Source of the DNA: Caryophanales bacterium UBA2289
GTDB lineage: Bacteria; Bacillota_I; Bacilli_A; Izemoplasmatales; Hujiaoplasmataceae
NCBI GenBank assembly: GCA_002345505.1
Contig: DDWJ01000005.1
Coordinates: forward strand, 1 to 47,879
Reading direction: 5' to 3'
Length of the DNA: 47,879 bases
Shown here: in pieces, positions 7,294-15,282 of the stretch
Position numbering within the stretch: position 1 is the first letter of the stretch
How the letters are laid out: each line of letters begins with the position of its first letter
Made by a program: the position numbers and the translations under genes
The notes under the pieces: model-generated
Told to the model about the DNA's origin: nothing
The model's input: only the letters and a program-made list of their open reading frames with translations
The model's database searches: none

Positions 7294-10200
7294 CTAGATT
7301 AATCCATAATGTGTAAGTGCTGCATTAATAGCTATTTCTTTTAAGAAAGTAAGCGGATCGTCATTCATATAATCGGTATTTACGAATACATATGGATCCA
7401 AACTGAATGGGAATGTAGTAGCCATGTTTTCTAATTCTGGTGTTAGGATATTTCTAACAATCATTGAATCAAGCACTATATCTCTTTGGTTAGAATCTAA
7501 TGAAGCAATCGCAGTAACATTAAATGTTACATTTGTGAAACTTGCGCCTGAAATTTGTTGAGTAGCTAGGATGAAGTTTCTAATAGCCGGTTTAGTAGTT
7601 ACTGTTACTGAGTAAGTTGTATTGTCTTCAGCAAGAGCAGGAATACCACCAGATATCGAAGCGTTGCCTCTTAACATTGAATCGACGGTAATGTGAACTG
7701 AGTCACTTAATAAGACTTGGTCGATTTCAGGGCTTGTTAAACCTGTAATTACAGTTGCGTCGAAGTTAGAATTGTAATCAGCTAATCCCAAAACATCGAA
7801 GGCATCTAACATATAAATCATTTCGGTTTTATCAATTGCTTGAGCTGAAACTGTTTCAACTAAGATTGAAATCTTCTTAGTAGAAGGAATAAGTAAGTTA
7901 GTTGCTCCAGATCCATAAGTTTCATCGCCAATAGCAGCATCTAAGAAGTAATCGGAAACTGTCGCTAACATGATAAACGAATCAAAGAAAATGTTCTTAT
8001 CAAGCGATTGAATGTTAGTTAAGTTGAATTGACTTACATTATTGAAATCAAGATTTGGTATTGCTAATAGATCAATTGAAGTAAAGAATTTATTAAGTTC
8101 AGCGCTACTGATAAAAGTTACATCAGTAAAAGCTATTCTAATTGGATTTGTTAGTAAATCCTCATCAGGAATTATTAGTGATGTTGTAGTAGCACCTAAA
8201 ATTTGATTTGAAACAGTAGCGTGCATACTAGCTGATTCTAATACTAATGACACATTATCAATAAAGACTTGAGAATCTATTTCACCTGTTAAGTTTTGAA
8301 CATCTGTATAACCCATAGCAATCATTGCTTTCATAATTGCATTGATTTCAGCCTTTTCGATAAACTCAAGGTCAACCGTTTCAATTATAAGATCATTTCC
8401 TAACTCGTCTTGTTCAGGAATTATAAGAATAGACGGACCAACATCAAATAATTGTTTTGTGATTGTAGCGTGGAATATGCTTGATTCTAAGAACTCATAT
8501 CTTAATGCATCTGTTGACAATACTGCAAAGTCATAATTTGTGAATGTATTAAAATCTAAACTAGTAGTATCAAATAATTCAATCGAATTAAAGAAACTAT
8601 TAAGTTCACCAGATTCAATATAAGTCACATCAGTAAAGACTATTTTAACTTGGTTGCCTAAGGAATCAACTTCTGGTATTTGAATAGCTGGTGCTGCCGC
8701 TAAGATTTGATTTGAAACCGTTGCTTGCATACTAGCTGATTCTAACACCACTTCTTTGTTAGCAAGGAAAGTAGTTGGGTTAATTTCTGCAGTTAAATTG
8801 TTGACATCAGTATAACCCATAGCAATCATCGCTTTTAGAATTGCGTTGATTTCAGCTTTAGCAACGAATTTATTTGGTAATGAACCAGTTTCTAGTATCA
8901 GATCATTTCCTAATTCATCTTGTTCAGGAACTTTTAATAAATTGTCATCTAGATTTAATAATTGATCAGTGATTGTTGCATGAAGAATCGCTGAATCCAT
9001 TAGTTGATAACGTTTTGTGTCATCATCTAAATTTGCAAAAGTGAAGTTTTGGAAACTATTAGGATCTGTAACACCTAATAGATCTAAACCATCAATCATG
9101 GCATTAAGCTCAGATTCGATAATGTATGTATCTGATGTAGTAACAAGTATAGGAACATTGTTTGAATCTCTTTCAGGAACGATTACAGTTGAACCAATGT
9201 TTAAAATTACATCTGATATAGTTGCATGGATAATAGCGGAATCAATTAAAACATCAAAGTTTGTTTTTAAAAGCGTTGTATCTTCTAAATTAATGGTATT
9301 AAAATCAGTAATATTGATTGAGTACATTGCTCTAAATACGTTAATTACCTCGGTTCTGGCAATATAATATACATCACCTTCAAGAGTAATAATATCGTTA
9401 TTCTCGACATCTTTATCAGGAATTACTAGTTGTCCACCAACACTCTTATCCAAACCGATTACAACATCAGATAGGGTTGCGTAGATGATTAAGGAATCTA
9501 AAATCGTATTAATTTTGTCTTCATCAATGTCATCTTGAGTCTCGTTTTCTAAACGATTGATATAGGATGCATCAAATTCAACTCCATCAAAACTTTCTAG
9601 AGCTAAAGTACTAATTGCCTTAAAGACGTTTTTAAGTTCTTCTTTGGTTACTACATCAACTGGAACTCCATCGACATCTATTGTTGTATTTACTACTTGT
9701 GGTACTACAAATGTGGTTGTATCAACTGTATTGAAGTAGTTACCTACTGTTGCATAAAGGATATCTGAAGCAAACAAAGTATCAACTTCAGGATCAGTAA
9801 GTTGGAGAATTTTATTTGGATCAAAGGTTGTTTCTTCTTCACCAACAACAATAATTAATTTAATTGCTTCAGCAACATTAATAAGTTCAGTTTCAGTAAA
9901 ATAACCATTTTCATCGAAAACAACATCTGGGAAGATTAATGCCATGTCTTGCATAGGCATTTCTTTGATTAAATCTGTTACTGTAGCTCTGATTATATAT
10001 GATTCAAAGAAAGTAGATATTGTTTCACTATCCATATCTGCGATAATGGAAAGGTCTAAATCTTCAAGATTTATATCTTCAGAAACTTCCAATAAAGCAT
10101 TTACAGCTTCTAATATTTGTCTTAATTCACCTACTGCATCTTCAGAGTCTTTCCATACGATATCAGCAGGGATAGTAAAGAAATCAATACCATCTATTCC

Positions 10201-11787
10201 CGCATTACCGCTTAGGATATTAATTAAAGCTTCAGTAACTAATCTTGATTCTAATAGAATAGTTAAGTCAACTTGTGCCAAAGTTTTGATAGTTTCTGAT
10301 ACATTTCCACCAGTAAGAGCTTCAAAGTCAAGATCAGCTTCTACTACTTCAGCGAAGATTTCTCCTAGAGCGATAATTTCAGCTTCTAAATCTAAATCTT
10401 CTGGAACGACAATAATTGCAGAAACTTGTCCATCAGAGTCTTGTAAAATAGGGAAAAGTACAGTTTCAATAATTACAGTTATAACTTCAGATCCGGCAAT
10501 ATTTGCGAAGATATCTGTAACAGTTTCACCCGTTACTTCAATCTGGGATACATCCCCTTCTCCAGCTATAAAACCTGCGCCATTTAATATATCAAATAAT
10601 TGACCAGCTATGACACCGATAGTGGCTAATTCTTCTTCAAAGTCGATTGTCCCGTCATAGAGAGTTTCAACTTCAAAAGGTAATTCTTGTTCAAATTCGA
10701 TTGCTGCATATTCAATTGCTATTGGTACTGCTGATATAATCAATTTTGAGTTTGCAATGATTGTAAATAAATCTCTGATTTCATCACCTTTAATATCAGC
10801 TATGTTTTCAGTTTCCATATATTCTGATTGTGCAAAAACCGCAAAAGCTTCAGCGAAAACACCTAGTTCATAACGAAACGCTACTTGAGTTTCTTTATAC
10901 TCAAATGATAGTACGCTATCAAAAAGGTTAATATGCATAGGCACAGTAACGTCTTCATCAATCACTGATTTCACTTGAATTGCGTTAGCTGCTTTTACAA
11001 AGATGTTAGAATTGTATTCTTCAACCATTTGGTTTAAGATTTCTAGTGCATCTTGGACCATCGGATCATTTAAAGGATTATCGCCGGGATCGGTTGGTTC
11101 AGCAAGAAGCGTATAGTTTGCTTCATAAAGATTTTCTCTTGGAATATAGTTTAAAGTCTGGGTGGAATCTTCTTCAGTAGCGAATTGTTCCATAAGAGAG
11201 CTCATGCTATCAAGAATAGATATTGTTCCACCCATAACGATAAGCATTATAAAAATTGCCATTAGACCATTAGCCGCACCGACTATAGCCCCAAGCCCAC
11301 GCATCTTGTTAGCGCCTTTTTTAGTTTTAAAGAAGATAATTCTGATGATAAAGCAAATAAATTTGTAGATTATTAGGATAACGGTAAAATAAAGAATTGT
11401 CCAAACGATTTTAATAGCGAATTGAATAATTCCAACTGTCATTATCATAAACTCTTCAGACATTTGTGATAAATCAATTTCTGATCCTAAAAAGTGAGCG
11501 AATACATCTTGATAGCTTGCTTCAAAAGATGTGAAGCTAGCTAAGCTAGGATCGATATTATCTCCTAATATTGGACCTAAAAATGATAAGTCTGCTGTCC
11601 AAATTATTCCTACAACCAAATTCAAGGTTACAAAGAATAATATGTAAAAAATAGCCATTGTTATTAGTTTATAAAGGGACTTTTTAAGACCGCTTAAAAA
11701 ACCAAATAAAACTGCTAAACCTAAAACAATATAAAAAATCAAGTTTAAAGAAAACAAGATTCCTACATCAAACGATGCTAAAAACAT
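7294..11787 (-). CDS. Giant CvpA-like membrane protein with ~14 extracellular repeats
   Basis: 1497 aa. Residues 1-200 resemble the CvpA (colicin V production) family: four membrane segments near 10-31, 40-62, 112-145 and 165-192, and a glycine-rich stretch MRGLGAIVGAANG before the last one. Typical CvpA proteins are only about 160-200 aa. The basic loops (GLKKSLYK; FKTKKGANKMRG) lie after segments 1 and 3, so by the positive-inside rule the N-terminus and the ~1300-residue C-terminal part face outside. That part is acidic and made of repeats of ~84 aa, with a core like SxxxHATxxxQL, then IPExDxxGN, then EINxxxxAMxxxGYTD. ATG at 11787 has GAGGAG upstream. No catalytic motif is seen. A structural or surface role is possible, but the function is unknown. 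Confidence 0.9.
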   Translation of the reverse strand: MFLASFDVGILFSLNLIFYIVLGLAVLFGFLSGLKKSLYKLITMAIFYILFFVTLNLVVGIIWTADLSFLGPILGDNIDPSLASFTSFEASYQDVFAHFLGSEIDLSQMSEEFMIMTVGIIQFAIKIVWTILYFTVILIIYKFICFIIRIIFFKTKKGANKMRGLGAIVGAANGLMAIFIMLIVMGGTISILDSMSSLMEQFATEEDSTQTLNYIPRENLYEANYTLLAEPTDPGDNPLNDPMVQDALEILNQMVEEYNSNIFVKAANAIQVKSVIDEDVTVPMHINLFDSVLSFEYKETQVAFRYELGVFAEAFAVFAQSEYMETENIADIKGDEIRDLFTIIANSKLIISAVPIAIEYAAIEFEQELPFEVETLYDGTIDFEEELATIGVIAGQLFDILNGAGFIAGEGDVSQIEVTGETVTDIFANIAGSEVITVIIETVLFPILQDSDGQVSAIIVVPEDLDLEAEIIALGEIFAEVVEADLDFEALTGGNVSETIKTLAQVDLTILLESRLVTEALINILSGNAGIDGIDFFTIPADIVWKDSEDAVGELRQILEAVNALLEVSEDINLEDLDLSIIADMDSETISTFFESYIIRATVTDLIKEMPMQDMALIFPDVVFDENGYFTETELINVAEAIKLIIVVGEEETTFDPNKILQLTDPEVDTLFASDILYATVGNYFNTVDTTTFVVPQVVNTTIDVDGVPVDVVTKEELKNVFKAISTLALESFDGVEFDASYINRLENETQDDIDEDKINTILDSLIIYATLSDVVIGLDKSVGGQLVIPDKDVENNDIITLEGDVYYIARTEVINVFRAMYSINITDFNTINLEDTTLLKTNFDVLIDSAIIHATISDVILNIGSTVIVPERDSNNVPILVTTSDTYIIESELNAMIDGLDLLGVTDPNSFQNFTFANLDDDTKRYQLMDSAILHATITDQLLNLDDNLLKVPEQDELGNDLILETGSLPNKFVAKAEINAILKAMIAMGYTDVNNLTAEINPTTFLANKEVVLESASMQATVSNQILAAAPAIQIPEVDSLGNQVKIVFTDVTYIESGELNSFFNSIELFDTTSLDFNTFTNYDFAVLSTDALRYEFLESSIFHATITKQLFDVGPSILIIPEQDELGNDLIIETVDLEFIEKAEINAIMKAMIAMGYTDVQNLTGEIDSQVFIDNVSLVLESASMHATVSNQILGATTTSLIIPDEDLLTNPIRIAFTDVTFISSAELNKFFTSIDLLAIPNLDFNNVSQFNLTNIQSLDKNIFFDSFIMLATVSDYFLDAAIGDETYGSGATNLLIPSTKKISILVETVSAQAIDKTEMIYMLDAFDVLGLADYNSNFDATVITGLTSPEIDQVLLSDSVHITVDSMLRGNASISGGIPALAEDNTTYSVTVTTKPAIRNFILATQQISGASFTNVTFNVTAIASLDSNQRDIVLDSMIVRNILTPELENMATTFPFSLDPYVFVNTDYMNDDPLTFLKEIAINAALTHYGLI
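7440..10780 (-). repeat. Tandem ~250-bp (84-aa) repeats inside the giant CvpA-like gene
   Basis: The repeat core (SxxxHAT or a variant) recurs at about 10730, 10480, 10235, 9983, 9745, 9480, 9222, 8977, 8724, 8468, 8220, 7962, 7690 and 7455, with spacing of 230-272 bp. The outer copies are diverged. The units near 8977+8724 and 8468+8220 form a closer two-unit duplication of exactly 504 bp. For example, the string ACCCATAGCAATCAT occurs at 8311 and again at 8815. Confidence 0.85.
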
Positions 11788-12016
11788 AAAATCACTCCTC
11801 TATTGTTATATATATTTCAACAATATTATACTATATATACGGATAATGCTTATATATTTTGCAAAAATTTTTGTAAATAATAGTAAAAAATCTCAATTTG
11901 GTAACATAAATTTGTTGGTGATGAAAACGTTTTGTTTTTATACTTCGTCATTTGACTAGAAAAAATAAGAAGAAAATTATATAATATATATGATAATTGA
12001 GAGCGGGTGATAAAAC

Positions 12017-12880
12017 TTGAAGAGAATATTTAAATTATCGTTAGTCTTTTTCTTGAGTCTATTTTTAGTAGCTTGTGACCGGGTCTATTTTCCATTCTTT
12101 GATATTTTTACAGAAACTCAAACTACTACACTTAGAACTAGTATCGATGGAACTATTACTTTTGAAGAGAGTGAATACAATAGTTTTGCGATATATGATT
12201 CCCTGACTTATAAGTTAGATGACATTGATGAATATAACGATATTTTACTAACCACAAAGAACCACATCAGACATGCGAATATTCAGGTTAATACCGTTCT
12301 ATATAACCCTCTTTTACCTTGGGGTGGCGGTATTGAAAGAGATGTTTTGAGTATGGGGTCTGGTTTCATTTTTCATGAAGATGATGATTTTTACTATGCC
12401 ATAACAAATAATCATGTAGTTGAGTCAGAATTTGATGTCGATTATGAGATTAAAACTTTTGAAGATACGGAATTTCATTCAGCTGAATTGCTTGTTACTA
12501 GTGAGGAATATGATTTAGCTGTATTAAAATTTTCTAAGAATTCTCGCTCTGAAGTCAGTATCATTGATATTTACCAAAGGTTATATTATAAGTTTAACGT
12601 TGGTGAGATTGTTCTAGCAGTGGGTAATCCAAGTACAGTTGTGAATAACGTAACTTTTGGAGAGTTTAAGTCAATGGAAAATTTAGAAAACGTTGGTTTT
12701 AAAGTAATCTATCATGATGCAACTATTGCCAATGGCTCTAGTGGTGGTGCGCTAGTTGATATCGATGGTAATCTTTTAGGCGTTAATGCTTGGGGGCTTG
12801 AAGATAGTGATGAATTTTCTTTTGCCATTCCAAATTATATTGTTTATACATTCTTAATAAATAATGGAATCCTGGATTAG
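12017..12880 (+). CDS. Trypsin-like serine protease lipoprotein (HtrA/DegP-like, no PDZ)
   Basis: Surface lipoprotein, 287 aa. The signal peptide ends in the lipobox FLVAC (Cys20). The trypsin-like domain follows: GSGFIF near 114-119, His133 in NNHVV, Asp166 in YDLAVLKF and Ser242 in NGSSGGAL, a complete catalytic triad. There is no PDZ domain, unlike full HtrA. A role in surface protein quality control or processing is inferred from the family. The start is TTG at 12017, preceded by GGGTGAT; no ATG suits the signal peptide. It is transcribed opposite to the giant CvpA-like gene, across a 229-bp spacer, and its last codons lie in a hairpin shared with the convergent beta-galactosidase gene. 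Confidence 0.92.
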   Translation: MKRIFKLSLVFFLSLFLVACDRVYFPFFDIFTETQTTTLRTSIDGTITFEESEYNSFAIYDSLTYKLDDIDEYNDILLTTKNHIRHANIQVNTVLYNPLLPWGGGIERDVLSMGSGFIFHEDDDFYYAITNNHVVESEFDVDYEIKTFEDTEFHSAELLVTSEEYDLAVLKFSKNSRSEVSIIDIYQRLYYKFNVGEIVLAVGNPSTVVNNVTFGEFKSMENLENVGFKVIYHDATIANGSSGGALVDIDGNLLGVNAWGLEDSDEFSFAIPNYIVYTFLINNGILD

Positions 12881-12896
12881 TCCAGGATTCCTTTTT
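12866..12896. terminator. Hairpin terminator shared by, and coding in, two convergent genes
   Basis: Perfect 11-bp stem GGAATCCTGGA (12866-12876) and TCCAGGATTCC (12881-12891) with loop TTAG. A T5 tract follows on the plus strand; the minus side is AT-rich but has no clean T-run. The loop holds the stop codons of both genes (TAG on plus, TAA on minus), and both arms encode Gly-Ile-Leu-Asp. Confidence 0.9.
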
Positions 12897-15282
12897 CAAT
12901 TGTTAATTTAATTGTTTTTGGTTCGTAATTGTTAAATATTAGTTTTACATAAGCTTCTTTATCAGGGTAATTACTTCTGACGTAAATACCAGTACTACCA
13001 GCAATTAAAGCCTGATTTTTAGGACCGATTAAAGTTAGGGAACTAGATGTTTCAATTGTGAAGGATTCATTGCTGTAATCAAGGATGTTGTTATATTGAT
13101 CTATAGCTTTAATAGTGATTCTAATCATATCATAAGTTAAATCATGAAGTAATTTTTGTTTTTGCGGTTCAACTAAAATACTCGATTCCATCATTTGGCC
13201 CTTATAAATAGTTTTTACTAACTCTTCCTGAATATAACCTTCAAACCGCCAGTTAGTAGGCGTTTTTTCTTGATTGCCTAGATATTTCATAAATAGTTCC
13301 GCGGCATCATTCATATTGATGACTTTTCTCGATAAGAGATTAAAAGCGGTTAATTTGTCTTTTAGAGGAAGATTATAACCATTCTTTTTAAAACTTAATA
13401 GTACTTTTTTTATTTTTTTTGCGTCTTTTGTTTTGTAATTTTCCAACTTTTCTAGTGTTTCTCCGATTACATCATTAACGATTATTGGCGGATGTGGTAA
13501 ATACTCGTAATTTTCGATATCGCCAGAGAAAGTACCGATATAATTATTATCGCGATAGACTTTGATATAATCACAGTTTGTATAAACTACTATTTCTGGA
13601 AGGGTTAAAAGATCATGGTCTCCTGGTATTAGATTGCTGGCGACAAATAGAACTGGTTCTTCTTTGGGATCTCTTTGAGACTTGTAGGCATATGCTGCGT
13701 ATTTTTCTAGTCGATGGATATCTAAAACTCCGTGATAACAAATTCTATCATTTGAACCGAACTGAAAATGAGTATTATAATCGGCCATACACCAGCCAAT
13801 AGCTCCAGAGGTAGTATTATAGTAATGAGAGTATTCAATGACATTTAAATGTCTTAAAGAATGTTCAATTCGTCTTTCTTCACTATCAAACTTCTTTGTA
13901 GGAAAGACATGACCGTTGTATTCAGTTACTAAATAAGGGCAGATTTGACCGGATACCTTTCTCGGGTTTTCTAATCCATCATTATCACCAATATGGGAGA
14001 AGTCATTATAAGTATAAACATCTTCTAAAAGATGACTTTTCTTGAAGTTACGGACTCCGCCGGTTTGTCTTGAAGGATCAAGACGTTTGGCTAATTCGTT
14101 GGTTAACTCATAAAATTCATCAAGATCTTTTGACTCGTTGATTCTCACACCCCAAAGTGCAATTGAAGGATGATTAAAGTGGTGATTAATCATTGTTTCT
14201 AGATTAATAAGGGAAAGTTTTTGAAAATGGTCGTTACCGATATAATTCCAACCTGGAATCTCTTCAAAAACCAAAACCCCTAGTTCATCACACCTGTTTA
14301 GAAAATGATCACTTTGCATGTAATGTGAGGTTCTAACTATGTTACAGCCCAAGTCTTTTAAAATCTCTGCATCAAGTTCTTGAAGAGATTTTGGCGCAGC
14401 ATAGCCTATATATGGATATGATTGATGCCGATTTAGACCCATTAGCTTAACTAATTTGTTGTTTAATAGAAAGCCATTTTCCGTGAACATCAAACTTCTA
14501 AATCCAAATCTCTCAGTTACAATGTCAAACGTCTGATTGTCCTTAAGTAGTGATATTTGGATATTATAAAGTTTGGGATTTGTTATATCCCATCTAATAA
14601 TTTCATCGAGTTCAATAGATAGAATACCTTTTTCAATAAGTTCTTCTTCAAAAGTATGTTCAAAAGTATAATTTGTGTCATCGAATAATTTCAATTTGAT
14701 ATTATAAGAATTAGCTGGATCATTGATTTTAAGTTTTAAGTTTAAAAGCATCTTTTGTTGATTAATTACATTAACATCATCAGCGAAGAGGTGAACGATA
14801 TCAAAATGAATTTTCGGAAGTTTTTCCAGGAAAACTTCGCGGTATATACCACTAAAGCCTAAATAATCTACTAAATTGCCAAAAGGCGGGATATCTTGGA
14901 TTTCTTGACCTTCGACCTTTACTTTAATGATGTTTTTTCCTTCAAGGACAAAATCATTAATTTCAATGGTAAAAGGAACATATCCACCTTCATTTATAAA
15001 GACCTCTTGATTATTTATATAAACAGTTGTTCTATTCATAACTCCATGAAACTTAAGAAATAGTTGATAGTTTAAGTCTTCTTTTGTTAAGTTTAGCTCT
15101 TTAGTGTAAAAACCAGTAAACTGGTAATCTTGTTCATTGAAGTAATTTAATGGTAAAAGCTTCATAGTGTGGGGAATATCTACTTGTTCCCAAGTTTGAT
15201 ACTCGAAGTTTTTATTTAGGTATTTTTCATGAAAATTCGGGGTGAAATACCAATTATAATTTAAACTTACTTTTTTTCTCAT
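12877..15282 (-). CDS. Beta-galactosidase, glycoside hydrolase family 2
   Basis: Retaining beta-glycosidase, 801 aa, with no signal peptide and so cytosolic. The GH2 layout is complete: N-terminal jelly-roll sugar-binding domain, immunoglobulin-like domain, TIM barrel from about residue 265, and further beta domains at the C-terminus. The acid/base Glu is in WGVRINES near residue 382, and the nucleophile Glu in YLVTEYNG near 454. The LMGLNRHQSYPYIGYA run is typical of GH2 beta-galactosidases, but beta-glucuronidase or another GH2 activity cannot be excluded. The ATG overlaps the upstream alpha-galactosidase stop (ATGA), with GAGGAG upstream, so translation is coupled. It is the last gene of the TetR-fusion operon. 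Confidence 0.92.
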   Translation of the reverse strand: MRKKVSLNYNWYFTPNFHEKYLNKNFEYQTWEQVDIPHTMKLLPLNYFNEQDYQFTGFYTKELNLTKEDLNYQLFLKFHGVMNRTTVYINNQEVFINEGGYVPFTIEINDFVLEGKNIIKVKVEGQEIQDIPPFGNLVDYLGFSGIYREVFLEKLPKIHFDIVHLFADDVNVINQQKMLLNLKLKINDPANSYNIKLKLFDDTNYTFEHTFEEELIEKGILSIELDEIIRWDITNPKLYNIQISLLKDNQTFDIVTERFGFRSLMFTENGFLLNNKLVKLMGLNRHQSYPYIGYAAPKSLQELDAEILKDLGCNIVRTSHYMQSDHFLNRCDELGVLVFEEIPGWNYIGNDHFQKLSLINLETMINHHFNHPSIALWGVRINESKDLDEFYELTNELAKRLDPSRQTGGVRNFKKSHLLEDVYTYNDFSHIGDNDGLENPRKVSGQICPYLVTEYNGHVFPTKKFDSEERRIEHSLRHLNVIEYSHYYNTTSGAIGWCMADYNTHFQFGSNDRICYHGVLDIHRLEKYAAYAYKSQRDPKEEPVLFVASNLIPGDHDLLTLPEIVVYTNCDYIKVYRDNNYIGTFSGDIENYEYLPHPPIIVNDVIGETLEKLENYKTKDAKKIKKVLLSFKKNGYNLPLKDKLTAFNLLSRKVINMNDAAELFMKYLGNQEKTPTNWRFEGYIQEELVKTIYKGQMMESSILVEPQKQKLLHDLTYDMIRITIKAIDQYNNILDYSNESFTIETSSSLTLIGPKNQALIAGSTGIYVRSNYPDKEAYVKLIFNNYEPKTIKLTIEKGILD

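Noticed and set aside
9944..10603. 219-codon open frame on the plus strand within the giant repeat gene
   Set aside because: Antisense to a clear coding frame; its Ser/Ile-rich composition follows from the repeats on the other strand, and no ribosome-binding site is seen. The same holds for 8342-8536, 9017-9367 and 11162-11368.
11922..11935. CRE-like (CcpA) site TGAAAACGTTTTGT upstream of the protease lipoprotein
   Set aside because: It fails the last two consensus positions, is far from a clear promoter, and the gene is not an obvious carbon-catabolite target.
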